Positions 36,926 to 47,737 of a DNA stretch of 64,000 bases are shown in pieces. Each line of letters starts with the position of its first letter. The stretch's first letter is position 1. Source of the DNA: Prevotella sp. (GTDB lineage Bacteria; Bacteroidota; Bacteroidia; Bacteroidales; Bacteroidaceae). The stretch lies in assembly GCA_022769825.1 (NCBI GenBank), contig JALEJI010000011.1, positions 1-64,000 of the forward strand, given 5' to 3'. The notes below the pieces were generated by a model, which saw only the letters and a list, made by a program, of their open reading frames with translations, searched no databases and had not been told where the DNA came from. The position numbers were made by a program, and so were the translations under genes.

Positions 36926-39400
36926 TCAGTCTTGGAAATACACTCGCTTCACGCGATTGCTGATGCCCGTGAGCACCTCATAAGGTATGGTGTCGAGCAC
37001 GTCGGAGAGAACCGTCACGGGCAGGTCGTCGCCGAAAATCTCAACGCTGTCGCCTTCCTTGCACGGTATGCCCGTGACATCTATCATGGCCACGTCCATG
37101 CAGATGTTGCCCACGTATTCGGCCTTATGTCCGTTGACCAGGCAATAGCAATGACGGTTGCCAAGATGGCGGTTCAGGCCGTCGGCGTAGCCAATAGGTA
37201 TGGCGGCTATCACGCTGTCGTGGTCTATCGTGCCCTTACGGCTATAACCCACGGTGTCGCCCGCCGGCACGTTGCGCAACTGCAATATGGTGGTCTTCAA
37301 TGTAGACACATTGTTGATGACATGGTTGTTGCGACTGTTGATGCCATACAGGCCAAGGCCAAGACGGCACATGTCGAGCTGGCGCTCAGGGAAATGCTCT
37401 ATGCCCGCCGAGTTGTCGATGTGGCGGAGTATCTTATGGCTGAAAGCGGCCTGCAACTTGCGGCTGCCCTTGTCGAAGAGCTCGAACTGGTGGGCGGAGA
37501 AGGCGTCGAAGTCGTCGCTGTCGGAACCCACGAAATGGGAGAACACCGAGCGGGGTATGATGGCGTCTTGATGCTTCAGCCTGTCGATGAGCTTGTCGAT
37601 GTCCTTCTCCGGGTCGAAGCCAAGGCGGTGCATGCCCGTGTCGAGCTTTATGTGTACGGGCCAGCCCGTTATGCCCTCTTTCTCGGCCGCTTTCACGAGA
37701 GCGTCGAGCAGGCGGAAAGAGTAGACCTCCGGCTCAAGGTCGTAGTCGAACATCGTCTTGAACGCCGACATCTCCGGGTTCATTATCATGATATTCGACG
37801 TGATGCCGTTGCGGCGCAGCGTGGCACCCTCATCGGCCACGGCCACGGCGAGATAGTCAACGCGATGGTCTTGCAGCGTCTTGGCAATCTCCACGCTGCC
37901 CGCCCCATAAGCGTCGGCCTTTATCATGCACACGAGCTTGGTCTCGGGCTTCATGAACGAGCGGTAATAGTTGAGGTTGGCCACCACGGCGTTGAGGTTC
38001 ACCTCCAGCACCGTCTCGTGCACCTTCTCCACGAGGAGGTCGGTGATTTGGTCGAAGCCAAACTGCCGCGCGCCCTTGATGAGGATGACCTCATCGCGCA
38101 GCGTGCGAAACACCGTAGAGTCGAGAAACGAGCTGACGCTGCTGAAGAAGAACGAGTCCTTGATGTCTATCCTGTTGGCATTGTCAGACACCACCGGGCC
38201 TATGCCGATAAACTTCTCCACGCCACGCTCCTTTGCCAAGCGGCTCACCTCGCGATAGAGGTCGGCAGGGTTCATGCCGCTCTGCTGTATGTCGCTGAGG
38301 ATGAGCGTGCGGCGACGGCCCTTGTGGTCGGGACGGCGGTTCATGAAGTCGAGGGCTATGTCGAGCGAATTGATGTCGGAGTTGTAAGAGTCGTTGATGA
38401 GCGTGCAGCCATGACGGCCCTCTTTCACCTCAAGGCGCATGGCTATCGGCTCAAGCTGGGCCATGCGCTCTTTCAGCGCGTCAGCGCCCACGCCGAGGCG
38501 CATGGCCACGATGGCGGTGACGATAGAATCCTCGATGCTGGCATCGTCGATAAACGGGATGGTATAGCTGCCCTCCACATTATTATATATAAAGTCGACA
38601 GTGGTGTCGCCCTCTGTCTTCACCACATTCTTGACAAACATCTTTGCGCCGGCGTCCTTGCGCGACCAGCAGAGCTTCTCGCCCTTGTAGTCGGACGCGG
38701 CAACGAGCCGAGCCACGGTGTCGTCGTCGGCATTGTAGACTATGACCTGCGCGTCGTGGAAGAGGATGAGCTTCTCCTTGCACTTGGCCTCCATCGACGT
38801 GAAGTTCTCTTGGTGTGCCGCGCCGAGGTTGGTAAGCACCGCTATCGTTGGCTGTATGATGTCGCGCAGGGCGAGCATCTCGCCTGGCTTGCTTATGCCA
38901 GCCTCGAAGACGCCAACCTTCGTGTCGTCGTTCATCAGCCACACCGACAATGGCACGCCAATCTGCGAGTTGTAGGAACGTGGCGAGCGAGTCACGAAAC
39001 AGTCGGGCGAGAGCACCTGATAGAGCCATTCCTTGACCACGGTCTTGCCATTGGAGCCCGTGATGCCCACTATTGGTATGTTGAACTCGTCGCGGTGGCG
39101 CTCAGCAAGACGCTGCAGGGCCTCCAAGGTGTCGGTGACTTTAAGGAAGTTGCCCTGTGGGAAGCGAGCCTGGTAATTGTCGGGCACGGATGTCACAACG
39201 AAGTTGCGCACGCCACGCAGGTAAAGGTTTTGGATATACTTATGACCGTCGTTGCGCTCCGACTTGATCGCGAAAAACAAGGTTTCCTCGGGGAAACAAA
39301 GCGAACGGCTGTCAGTAAGCAAGAACGCGATATTGGCATCCGCAGTCCCATAGCGACGCGCACCGATGAGGGTGGTGATTTTCTCAATGGTATAAGTCAT
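36926..39400 (-). CDS. murF-alr: Bifunctional MurF / alanine racemase fusion
   Basis: MurF half: VGITGSNGKTVVKEWLYQVL, NDSYNSDINSLDIALDFM; Alr half: VNLNAVVANLNYYRSFM, KADAYGAGSVEIAKTL, KLDTGMHRLGF, GYADGLNR. Confidence 0.96.
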   Translation of the reverse strand: MTYTIEKITTLIGARRYGTADANIAFLLTDSRSLCFPEETLFFAIKSERNDGHKYIQNLYLRGVRNFVVTSVPDNYQARFPQGNFLKVTDTLEALQRLAERHRDEFNIPIVGITGSNGKTVVKEWLYQVLSPDCFVTRSPRSYNSQIGVPLSVWLMNDDTKVGVFEAGISKPGEMLALRDIIQPTIAVLTNLGAAHQENFTSMEAKCKEKLILFHDAQVIVYNADDDTVARLVAASDYKGEKLCWSRKDAGAKMFVKNVVKTEGDTTVDFIYNNVEGSYTIPFIDDASIEDSIVTAIVAMRLGVGADALKERMAQLEPIAMRLEVKEGRHGCTLINDSYNSDINSLDIALDFMNRRPDHKGRRRTLILSDIQQSGMNPADLYREVSRLAKERGVEKFIGIGPVVSDNANRIDIKDSFFFSSVSSFLDSTVFRTLRDEVILIKGARQFGFDQITDLLVEKVHETVLEVNLNAVVANLNYYRSFMKPETKLVCMIKADAYGAGSVEIAKTLQDHRVDYLAVAVADEGATLRRNGITSNIMIMNPEMSAFKTMFDYDLEPEVYSFRLLDALVKAAEKEGITGWPVHIKLDTGMHRLGFDPEKDIDKLIDRLKHQDAIIPRSVFSHFVGSDSDDFDAFSAHQFELFDKGSRKLQAAFSHKILRHIDNSAGIEHFPERQLDMCRLGLGLYGINSRNNHVINNVSTLKTTILQLRNVPAGDTVGYSRKGTIDHDSVIAAIPIGYADGLNRHLGNRHCYCLVNGHKAEYVGNICMDVAMIDVTGIPCKEGDSVEIFGDDLPVTVLSDVLDTIPYEVLTGISNRVKRVYFQD

Positions 39401-39487
39401 TGGTATTGCTTTTATAAATCTGCTGCAAAGTTAATAAAAAAGTCTATACGGCGACAAGCAATTCGGATAAAAGAAACGTGGTAGCCG

Positions 39488-41395
39488 CTATTCGGCGGGC
39501 AACAAGTTCATCTGGCACTCGCCGCAACGGAAATCGAGACGGAAGCCTCGCCCGTCGCCGAGCCTCAATGTCAACGGCTCGCGCCACTCCGGTTTCTTGC
39601 CGCCACGTCGCACGCAGAAGCCGAGCTCGTAGCGTATGCAATAGCGGCACTGCATGGCCACCACGCCTCTCGGCTCAGCCGTCTCCAAGGCTGGCTCCAT
39701 GCCGCTCAGGCCGTGGGCTTCGTAGAAGGCGCGGGCCTCACGGTTGGCAACATTGAAAAGATAGGGGTATTTCTTGTACTCCTCCGACCAGAAACGCGCC
39801 GGCGCGCCAGTGCCCTCTTGGTCGCGGGTCAGGCCCACGTCGGCAGTCGCCTTCTCAAGGGCATTGCCGTAGGCCTCCACCGCGTCGCGCCGGAGCTGCG
39901 CCAAGACGCTGGAAGGAATGAACAAGCCCTTGGCGTCTTGGTCGATGGTCAAGCCCTTCTGCTCGAAGATGGTGCCTCCGAGCTTGGAGAGTTGCTTGCG
40001 TATGTTGTCCTCTTGCGGGCGGTTGGCCCGCTGGTGCTCAAAAGGCGTCGCCACGGCCCACTCCAACGTCTTCCCCTCACCGGTGTCTACCGTCATGGCA
40101 AGGCGGAAACCGTCGGGCGTGGCACCAAACTCCATCGACACGGGTACGACCCTGCGCGCCGTCTCGCCCGCCAAGGCCTTGCCAAAGGCCACGTCGTTGT
40201 TGCGGTACAGCGACATGCCCCTCCGCAAGCCGCGAGGCATATGGAACGGGAAGAGGCGGTTGCCTTCCACCCTGTTCACGCGGAAGCCCTCGAGCAGCTC
40301 GCCCTGCCGGGCACTGCCGTCAGCCTGGTCCTTGGCAAAGCATAGGCCGTCGCCATTGGCAAACGCCGCCATGCCCGACACGCGGAAAGAATCGCCACGA
40401 AGGTCTTTCACCGTGCCCACGAACTCGCCGAGGGCCTTGGGCGTGAACATGGTGGACAAGCCATGCTGACGGCCTCTAAGGAAATAATCGGTATAGCCGC
40501 GGTTGAACGTCTTGGCGAGGTCTGGCTGGAAAGCATAGTCCACCCTGCCCCACGAGGCGCGGCGATAGTCGCCGCCACGACGCTTGATAATTTCGTTGAG
40601 ACGTTGCGAGTAGGCCGCCACGACGTTCTTCACGTAGTCGGCGTCTTTCAGCCTGCCTTCTATCTTGAACGACGACGCACCAGCGTCGGCAAGCTGCTCA
40701 AGGTGGTCCACATGGCACATGTCTTTCATCGACAGGAGGTAGCGGTCTTTTACCACCACCCTGCCGTCGGCATCCACGAGGTCATAGCTCATCCGGCACA
40801 CCTGGGCACACTCGCCACGGTTTGCCGAGCGACCGAAAAGGCACTGCGAGACATAGCACTGACCCGAATAGCTCACGCAGAGCGCGCCATGCACGAAGAC
40901 CTCGAGCTCCACTTCGGGCACGGCCTCGTGGATGGCCTTTATCTCATCTACCGACAACTCCCTGGCCAGCACCGCGCGCGTGAAACCGAGGTCGCGAAGC
41001 CACGCCACCTTTTCCGCCGTGCGGTTGTCCATCTGCGTGGAGGCGTGAAGGAGCGGCACGCGCCCCACCTTGGCCAAGGCCACGCGACGCATGGCAAGCG
41101 TCGACATGTCCTGCACGAGGAGGGCATCCACGCCCACCTCGGCAAGCCGCGTGATGAGCTCTTGCGTAGCCGACAGCTCATCTTCGTAGATGATGGTGTT
41201 GACGGTGACATACACTTTCGCCCCGAAGAGATGGGCGAAATCGCACAAGGCGTGAATGTCGGCGACGCTGTTGCCCGCCGAGGCGCGCGCGCCAAAGTGG
41301 TCGGCGCCGATATACACGGCATCGGCGCCGTGGCTGATGGCGGCAATGCCGCACTCCAAGTTCTTGGCTGGCGCCAAGAGTTCCAATGTTCTCAT
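39488..41395 (-). CDS. U32 family peptidase
   Basis: MRTLELLAPAKNLECGIAAISHGADAVYIGADHFGARASAGNS; ELEVFVHGALCVSYSGQCYVSQCLFGRSANRGECAQVCRMSY. Confidence 0.95.
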   Translation of the reverse strand: MRTLELLAPAKNLECGIAAISHGADAVYIGADHFGARASAGNSVADIHALCDFAHLFGAKVYVTVNTIIYEDELSATQELITRLAEVGVDALLVQDMSTLAMRRVALAKVGRVPLLHASTQMDNRTAEKVAWLRDLGFTRAVLARELSVDEIKAIHEAVPEVELEVFVHGALCVSYSGQCYVSQCLFGRSANRGECAQVCRMSYDLVDADGRVVVKDRYLLSMKDMCHVDHLEQLADAGASSFKIEGRLKDADYVKNVVAAYSQRLNEIIKRRGGDYRRASWGRVDYAFQPDLAKTFNRGYTDYFLRGRQHGLSTMFTPKALGEFVGTVKDLRGDSFRVSGMAAFANGDGLCFAKDQADGSARQGELLEGFRVNRVEGNRLFPFHMPRGLRRGMSLYRNNDVAFGKALAGETARRVVPVSMEFGATPDGFRLAMTVDTGEGKTLEWAVATPFEHQRANRPQEDNIRKQLSKLGGTIFEQKGLTIDQDAKGLFIPSSVLAQLRRDAVEAYGNALEKATADVGLTRDQEGTGAPARFWSEEYKKYPYLFNVANREARAFYEAHGLSGMEPALETAEPRGVVAMQCRYCIRYELGFCVRRGGKKPEWREPLTLRLGDGRGFRLDFRCGECQMNLLPAE

Positions 41396-41498
41396 GTATG
41401 GAAACAAATGAAGGGGCACGTGCGAGCAGGCACAAACCCCTTCGGTTGAACTGTGAAAACCAGGATCACCTCAAAGGGCGAGGCTGGCTGGTTGCCGT

Positions 41499-42722
41499 TT
41501 ACTCGTTGAAGCCTTCCGTGAGCTGGCAAATCCTCACGATGACCTCCACGGCCTTTTGCATGACCTGGATGGAGACGAACTCGTAAGGGCCATGGAAGTT
41601 GACTCCGCCGGCGAAGATATTCGGGCAGGGCAAGCCACGGAACGACAGCTGCGCGCCGTCGGTGCCGCCACGGATAGGCTCCACCTTCGGCCTGACGCCG
41701 CTCTCTTGCATGGCCTTGAGCACGATGTCGATGACATACATGTTGGGGTCTATTTTCTCCTTCATGTTGTAGTACTGGTCCTTGATGTCTATCGTCACGG
41801 TGCCCTCGCCATACTTGGCGTTCATCTCTTCCGCGATGTGCTCCATGAAGTCCTTGCGCTGCTCAAACTTCTTGCGGTCGTGGTCGCGTATGATGTAGGA
41901 GAGCTTGGCCTCCTCGCAATGGCTGTTGATGGAGAGCAAGTGGTAGAAGCCCTCGTAGCCCTCGGTGGTCTCAGGTATGTCGGTGTCTGGTATGTGGCTG
42001 TTGAATTCGCAGGCCAGGCGCGAGGCGTTGATCATCTTGCCCTTGGCGTAGCCCGTGTGCACGCTCACGCCCTTGATGGTGACCTTGGCGCCGGCGGCGT
42101 TGAAGTTCTCGTATTCCAAGTCGCCGATGTCGCCACCGTCCATGGTGTAAGCCCATTGGCAACCAAACTTCTCCACGTCGAAGTGGTGGGCGCCCATGCC
42201 AATCTCCTCGTCGGGGTTGAAACCCACGCGGATGTCGCCATGCTTAATCTCAGGATGATCCTTCAAGTAGCACATGGCCTGCACTATCTCTGCGATGCCA
42301 GCCTTGTCGTCGGCGCCAAGGAGCGTGGTGCCATCGGTCACGATAAGGTCCTCGCCCTTGTGCTGCAGCAGCTCCGGGAACTTCTTGGGAGAGGAGACGA
42401 TGCCGGGAGAGAGCTCTATGTCGCCCCCGTCGTAGTTATTCACGACGCGCGCCTTGATATTGGCGCCGCTCGCGTCGAGGGCCGTGTCGTAGTGGGAGAT
42501 GAAGCCTATCGTGGGCGCGTCTTTCTTGGTGTTGCCGGGCAGGGTGGCATAGATGTAACCCATGTCGTCCATTTCCACGTCTTGCAACCCCTCGCGCTCC
42601 AGCTCTTCCTTCAGGTATTTGGCGAAGATGAGCTGCTTGGAGGTACTGGGCACGGTCGAAGAGTCTTCTGCCGACTGCGTGTCAAACTTTGTGTAATTGA
42701 TGAATCTTTCTACTATATCCAT
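41499..42722 (-). CDS. pepT: Peptidase T
   Basis: [94 protein letters not shown]. Confidence 0.96.
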   Translation of the reverse strand: MDIVERFINYTKFDTQSAEDSSTVPSTSKQLIFAKYLKEELEREGLQDVEMDDMGYIYATLPGNTKKDAPTIGFISHYDTALDASGANIKARVVNNYDGGDIELSPGIVSSPKKFPELLQHKGEDLIVTDGTTLLGADDKAGIAEIVQAMCYLKDHPEIKHGDIRVGFNPDEEIGMGAHHFDVEKFGCQWAYTMDGGDIGDLEYENFNAAGAKVTIKGVSVHTGYAKGKMINASRLACEFNSHIPDTDIPETTEGYEGFYHLLSINSHCEEAKLSYIIRDHDRKKFEQRKDFMEHIAEEMNAKYGEGTVTIDIKDQYYNMKEKIDPNMYVIDIVLKAMQESGVRPKVEPIRGGTDGAQLSFRGLPCPNIFAGGVNFHGPYEFVSIQVMQKAVEVIVRICQLTEGFNE

Positions 42723-43241
42723 ATTTCGCGTAAGTCGCTTGATTATACTATTGCAAAAGTAGTGGTTTTTATAAACAAGCCGAACAAATATGGCTTAATT
42801 ATTATTAAAACCACATATTTATATTATAAGGCCATTGCCCATGGCGGAGGGCGAAAGGGCCTCTACGGTGGAACGGCGACGAGGGCGCGATGAAGCCGCG
42901 ACGGCTTTTCAGCGGGAAGCCTAACGACCACGAGCCACATGCCGGCGACAAGGCACATTTATCGGAAAAACAATGCGTTTCAGCACAAAGCCGCAGCTAT
43001 GTTTTAACAGGAACCACTTAACTACTTGATTGCCAAAAGAGAATAAAAAAGTTGAAAAAAAGAAGATAAAACGTCTCCGACTTATCAAACTTTTTACTAC
43101 TTTTGCAATCGGAAACGAACAAAAACAGACAACTTCGGGAAAGAGAAGAAAGCATAAAGTTATCCAAAATGGAAAACTTTTGTTTCTTAAATTAAGAAAA
43201 AGTTTCCCGTTTTTGTGCATGAAAAATATTACAAGACAGCC

Positions 43242-45617
43242 ATGATCCAAGTTAGAAAGCGCGACGGCAAGGTAGTTCCGTTCGACTTGACAAAGATTCA
43301 AGTCGCCATTTTGAAAGACCTCAAGGCCATAGGTCACGAGGGCGACATCGATAAAATATCACGCGAATACGCCGACAAGGTGTTTGCACTGTGCGAGAAG
43401 AAATATCTTCCGACGACAGACATCTTCGAGATAGAAAACATCCAGGACACCGTAGTGGAGGTGCTTGCCAAGGAAGGCGAGACTCGCGCCGTGATAGCTT
43501 ATTGCGAGTATCGCTACCAGCACAAGCTGGAGCGCGAACAACGCGTGAAGAAAGCCTACGAGGACAAGCTGATGGCCAAAAACGTGGTCAACCAAAACGC
43601 CAACATCGACGAGTATTCAGGTGGTGGACGCTCGGGAGAGGCCGCCAACGTGTATGAGAAGCAATACGCGCTCGACCATTGCATGTCAGACTTGGCTTGC
43701 AGAAACCACGAGAACAACGAGGTCTACATACATGACCTCAACAAATATGCCATTGGCTTCCACAACTGCCTGTCCATTCCTTTCGACGACCTGCTGTCAA
43801 AGGGTTTCCACACTCGCCAAGGCGACGTGCGCCCGGCTGGCTCGCTCAACACGGCAATGCAGCTCGTGGCCGTCATCTTCCAGCTTCAGAGCCTCGACCA
43901 GTTCGGCGGCGTGTCGGCCACGCATCTCGACTGGACAATGGTGCCGTATTTCCGCAAGTCGTTCTTCAAACATTACATCACGGCTTGGGCAAAAGACCAA
44001 AAGGAATTTGCCGACACCGACTTTCTCACCCTCTACGACGAGACCTACCAAGACAGCGTGGGCGTGACAAGGTCGGCCTTCGAACACTGGGCCGACACCG
44101 TGAAGGAAAGCTTCTCAAAGGCCACACGACTGACTAAGGAAGACTTCAAGCTCGCCAACAAGGACAAGTTTGACCCGAAATACTACAACGCGGCGCTGTG
44201 CGACACCATCCAGGAGTTGCACCAGGCCGTGGAGGCCATGTACCACAACCTCAACACGCTGCAAAGCCGCTCGGGCGACCAACTGCCGTTCACATCAATC
44301 AACTACGGCACTTGCACGCTGGAGGAGGGCCGCCTCGTGACGCGCGCCCTGCTGCTCGGCTCGCTCGAGGGCATCGGCTTCCACCACAACACGCCGATAT
44401 TCCCATGCGGAATATTCCAATACATGAAAGGCGTGAACGACAAGCCCGGAACACCCAACTACGACCTCAAGCAGCTCGCGATGCGCTCTACGTCGCAACG
44501 CTTGTACCCCAACTACGCCAACGTGAACTGGAGCGGAAACGAGGGATTCGACATCAACGACCCGCGCACCTACTTCTCGACAATGGGATGCCGCACGGCA
44601 AACGGATGGGACGTGAACGGACTGGGCCAGCTGAAGGACGGACGCGGCAACATCTGCCCCACGACCATCATAATGCCTACCCTCGCAATGGAGGCGGGAA
44701 GAGACGTGGAGAAGTTCATGAAGCTGCTCGACAAGAAGATTCATGAGGCAAAGGACACGCTCATAGAGCGATTCAACTGGATTTGCTCGCAAGACCCAAA
44801 GACAGCGCCATTCATGTGGGACAACCACACCATGGCCGGATACATTCCAGAAGAAGGCATACGCTCGGCCATGAAGCACGGCACGCTCGCAATGGGCCAG
44901 CTCGGATTGGCCGAGACACTGCAGCTGCTCATAGGGTGCAACCACACCAAGCCCGAGGGCATGGCATTGGCAAAGCGCATAGAGTCGCTGTTCAAGAAGA
45001 GGTGCGCAGAGTTCAAGGAAGAATACAAGCTCAACTTCGGCGTCTACTACACGCCGGCGGAGAACCTCTGCTACACCGCCATGAAGAAGTTCAAGGCAAA
45101 GTACGGCGTGATAAAGAACGTGTCGGACCGCGACTATTTCACCAACTCCATACACGTGCCCGTATGGGAGCACATGACCCCGTTCGAGAAGATTGACATA
45201 GAGAGCCAGCTTACCGGATATTCTTCAGCGGGCTGCATCACATACGTGGAACTGCCGTCAACCACGAAGCACAACGTTGAGGCATTGGAGAAAATCATCG
45301 ACTATGCCATGGACAAGGACATCCCTTATTTCGCCATCAACGTGCCCAACGACACGTGCATGGACTGTGGCTACACCGACGAGATTAACGACACGTGCCC
45401 CATCTGCGGCTCAAGCAACATCAGGCGCCTGCGCCGCGTAACGGGATACTTGACGACCGACTACCACAACTTCAACCTTGGAAAGCAAGCTGAAGTGAAA
45501 GACCGCGTGAAGCACCTGCGCTCATTCGCCAACGATACGCAAAAATGTGGCGGAAGCACCGGAAGCTCGCTTTCGGAAAAGAACAAGAAAGTGGCCGCGC
45601 CTTTCCAGGACATGTAA
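43242..45617 (+). CDS. nrdD: Anaerobic (class III) ribonucleoside-triphosphate reductase
   Basis: ATP-cone start MIQVRKRDGKVVPFDLTKIQ; C-terminal zinc site CMDCGYTDEINDTCPICG and glycyl-radical motif RRVTGYLTT. Confidence 0.97.
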   Translation: MIQVRKRDGKVVPFDLTKIQVAILKDLKAIGHEGDIDKISREYADKVFALCEKKYLPTTDIFEIENIQDTVVEVLAKEGETRAVIAYCEYRYQHKLEREQRVKKAYEDKLMAKNVVNQNANIDEYSGGGRSGEAANVYEKQYALDHCMSDLACRNHENNEVYIHDLNKYAIGFHNCLSIPFDDLLSKGFHTRQGDVRPAGSLNTAMQLVAVIFQLQSLDQFGGVSATHLDWTMVPYFRKSFFKHYITAWAKDQKEFADTDFLTLYDETYQDSVGVTRSAFEHWADTVKESFSKATRLTKEDFKLANKDKFDPKYYNAALCDTIQELHQAVEAMYHNLNTLQSRSGDQLPFTSINYGTCTLEEGRLVTRALLLGSLEGIGFHHNTPIFPCGIFQYMKGVNDKPGTPNYDLKQLAMRSTSQRLYPNYANVNWSGNEGFDINDPRTYFSTMGCRTANGWDVNGLGQLKDGRGNICPTTIIMPTLAMEAGRDVEKFMKLLDKKIHEAKDTLIERFNWICSQDPKTAPFMWDNHTMAGYIPEEGIRSAMKHGTLAMGQLGLAETLQLLIGCNHTKPEGMALAKRIESLFKKRCAEFKEEYKLNFGVYYTPAENLCYTAMKKFKAKYGVIKNVSDRDYFTNSIHVPVWEHMTPFEKIDIESQLTGYSSAGCITYVELPSTTKHNVEALEKIIDYAMDKDIPYFAINVPNDTCMDCGYTDEINDTCPICGSSNIRRLRRVTGYLTTDYHNFNLGKQAEVKDRVKHLRSFANDTQKCGGSTGSSLSEKNKKVAAPFQDM

Positions 45618-45647
45618 GCCACGGAACCAACTGAGTGAAGAATAAGC

Positions 45648-46127
45648 ATGCGATTTCACGACATAACAACTTGTGACGTCAACAATGGCGAGGGCTTCCG
45701 CGTTACTCTGTGGGTGGCAGGATGCACGCACCATTGCCAAGGATGCCAGAATCCGGAGACGTGGGACTTCAAGGGAGGGCAACCCTTCGGCAAGGAGGCG
45801 CACGATTACCTCTTCTCCGAACTCTCAAAGCCATATATTCAAGGGGTTACATTCTCTGGCGGCGACCCCTTGTGTTCAGCCGGCGAGGTGACAGCGTTGG
45901 CAAAGGAGATAAAGGAAAAGTTGCCAGGCAAAGACATTTGGCTCTACACGGGCTTCACCATCGAGCAAATAGAGGCCAACGACAAGCTCAAGCAGATACT
46001 GCCATACGTCGACGTGATTGTTGACGGCGAATACGTGAAAGCCCTCAGAGACGTGACTCTCGCCTTCAGGGGCTCGCGCAACCAACGGATAATTTCGATT
46101 AAAAACGGAAAAACTGTTAAAAGGTAA
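45648..46127 (+). CDS. nrdG: Anaerobic ribonucleotide reductase activating protein
   Basis: LWVAGCTHHCQGCQNPETWDFKGG (radical SAM cysteines), TFSGGDPL; directly follows nrdD. Confidence 0.96.
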   Translation: MRFHDITTCDVNNGEGFRVTLWVAGCTHHCQGCQNPETWDFKGGQPFGKEAHDYLFSELSKPYIQGVTFSGGDPLCSAGEVTALAKEIKEKLPGKDIWLYTGFTIEQIEANDKLKQILPYVDVIVDGEYVKALRDVTLAFRGSRNQRIISIKNGKTVKR

Positions 46128-46189
46128 CAGTTCCCAACAAAAAAAACAAGAATTATTTACGATATTCAAAATTTTTGCTTAATTTTGCA

Positions 46190-46335
46190 GCATCATCGTG
46201 AGATGATATCCATTTAAGTTTCATTAGGTTAGTAGTTTGATAGATTTTTTTAAGGTAAAACGGGATTTATGTCAGCTTCAAAAATTCTGACATAAATCTA
46301 ACAAAAGGCAGTGCAAGTGATTGTATTGCCTTTTT
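46190..46335 (+). ncRNA. Candidate structured ncRNA with its own promoter and terminator
   Basis: TTGCTTAATTTTGC promoter-like box at about 46175-46189; hairpin ATCATC-gtga-GATGAT; 12-bp perfect hairpin GATTTATGTCAG/CTGACATAAATC (46264-46275/46287-46298); terminator AAAGGCAGTGCAA...TTGTATTGCCTTTTTTTT. Confidence 0.55.
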
Positions 46336-46464
46336 TTTCATCTTAATATGCGAAACCACACAAAACAAACATGATATTTATATTAAAAATCATAATAAAA
46401 AGGAAAAACCGCACATAATTGACCTATTCTTAGTAAATTTGCAGCTAAAAAGTAAATTAACGCA

Positions 46465-47733
46465 ATGAAAAAACTGTTTTCGAAGGTCGTTATCATCATG
46501 GCAGCCGTGTTTTCGCTAACCTCCTGCCTGAGTGACAACAATGAAATCGACACGACATATTACACCGACACGGCAATCACTTCGTTCTCGCTTGGAACGC
46601 TCAACTTGACCAACCACACCAAGGCGAAAGACGGCGTAACAGACTCTACATACACCACGACTTTCTCGGCAAGCAGCTATAATTTTGACATAGACCAATA
46701 CGCGAAGACAATCAACAATACCGACTCACTGCCCAAAGGCACGGACTTGAAGCACGTCCTCGCCACCATAAACACCACAAATAGCGGCACGGTGCTGCTC
46801 GTGCTGAAGTCGAAAGACAACAAGGACAGTCTCGTATACTATTCGTCGTCAGACTCCATAGACTTTACGAATCCCGTGCGAGTCCGCGTATACAACATGA
46901 TTGCTTCCGCATACCGCGAGTACACAATAAAAGTGAACGCGCACAATGAAAGCGAGAATGAGTTTAGCTGGAAGGCGACATCCATTGACAACTACACAGG
47001 ACTGGAGAGCCGCCGATTCGCAAGCGAGAATGGCCAGCTGTTCCTCACCGGCCTTCACGATGGCATGACCGACGTGTTCGGGAAAGACGTCACGTCGTGG
47101 AAGAAGGTGGACAAGGCACTCGCCAAGGACGAGAACGTGATTGGCACAACGAAGAAGTACCGCTACGGCATAATCGACGGCAAACTAATGCGTGCCGCTA
47201 TCAATGGAGGGGAATGGACAGAGGAGACGCTTGACGACGACGCGTCGCTGCTCCCGAACGAGAGCGTGAGCTTCATCGCGGCCCCGATGAACAATGACCC
47301 ATCCGTCTACAACCTTCTCGTCATGGGAAACAGCAACGGAAAGACCGTGATCTGGAGCAAGGTGGAAGACGATGGCGACAAAACGCAAACGTGGATGTAT
47401 TATAATGAGGATGAGTACCAACAGAAAAGGTTGCCTTACCTTGAAAACATGAAAGCCGTGTTGTACGGCGACAGCATAATAGCCACAGGCGGAGACTTCT
47501 CGCAAGTCTACACAAGCCCCGACTGGGGACTCACCTGGAACAAGAGCACGCTCTTCAAGTTGCCGACCGATTTCGGAAGCTCCGCGGCTAAGTTCGACAT
47601 GACCGTGGACAAGGACAACTACATCTACATCTCGCGCGACGGCGCGTCAACGGTGTGGTCGGGCCGCCTCTCACAGTTAGGGTGGAAAGAAGACCAGAAA
47701 ACGTTCACGAAGGGCGCGGCAAGGCGCAAATAG
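46465..47733 (+). CDS. Lipoprotein, DUF6242-like
   Basis: Lipobox VFSLTSCLSDN; TDTAITSFSLGTL; C-terminal YISRDGASTVWSGRLSQLGWKEDQKTF. Confidence 0.65.
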   Translation: MKKLFSKVVIIMAAVFSLTSCLSDNNEIDTTYYTDTAITSFSLGTLNLTNHTKAKDGVTDSTYTTTFSASSYNFDIDQYAKTINNTDSLPKGTDLKHVLATINTTNSGTVLLVLKSKDNKDSLVYYSSSDSIDFTNPVRVRVYNMIASAYREYTIKVNAHNESENEFSWKATSIDNYTGLESRRFASENGQLFLTGLHDGMTDVFGKDVTSWKKVDKALAKDENVIGTTKKYRYGIIDGKLMRAAINGGEWTEETLDDDASLLPNESVSFIAAPMNNDPSVYNLLVMGNSNGKTVIWSKVEDDGDKTQTWMYYNEDEYQQKRLPYLENMKAVLYGDSIIATGGDFSQVYTSPDWGLTWNKSTLFKLPTDFGSSAAKFDMTVDKDNYIYISRDGASTVWSGRLSQLGWKEDQKTFTKGAARRK

Positions 47734-47737
47734 ATGA

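Noticed and set aside
36765-36983. 72-aa ORF at the right edge of element copy B
   Set aside because: Starts in the repeated non-coding flank and runs into the terminator and murF-alr 3' end; not conserved in copy A.
36932-39484. 850-aa plus-strand ORF antisense to murF-alr
   Set aside because: His/Val/Leu/Ala/Arg-rich composition typical of the antisense shadow of GC-rich coding DNA; the minus strand encodes an unmistakable MurF-Alr.
41556-42893. 445-aa plus-strand ORF antisense to pepT
   Set aside because: Antisense shadow with biased composition; pepT is clear on the minus strand.
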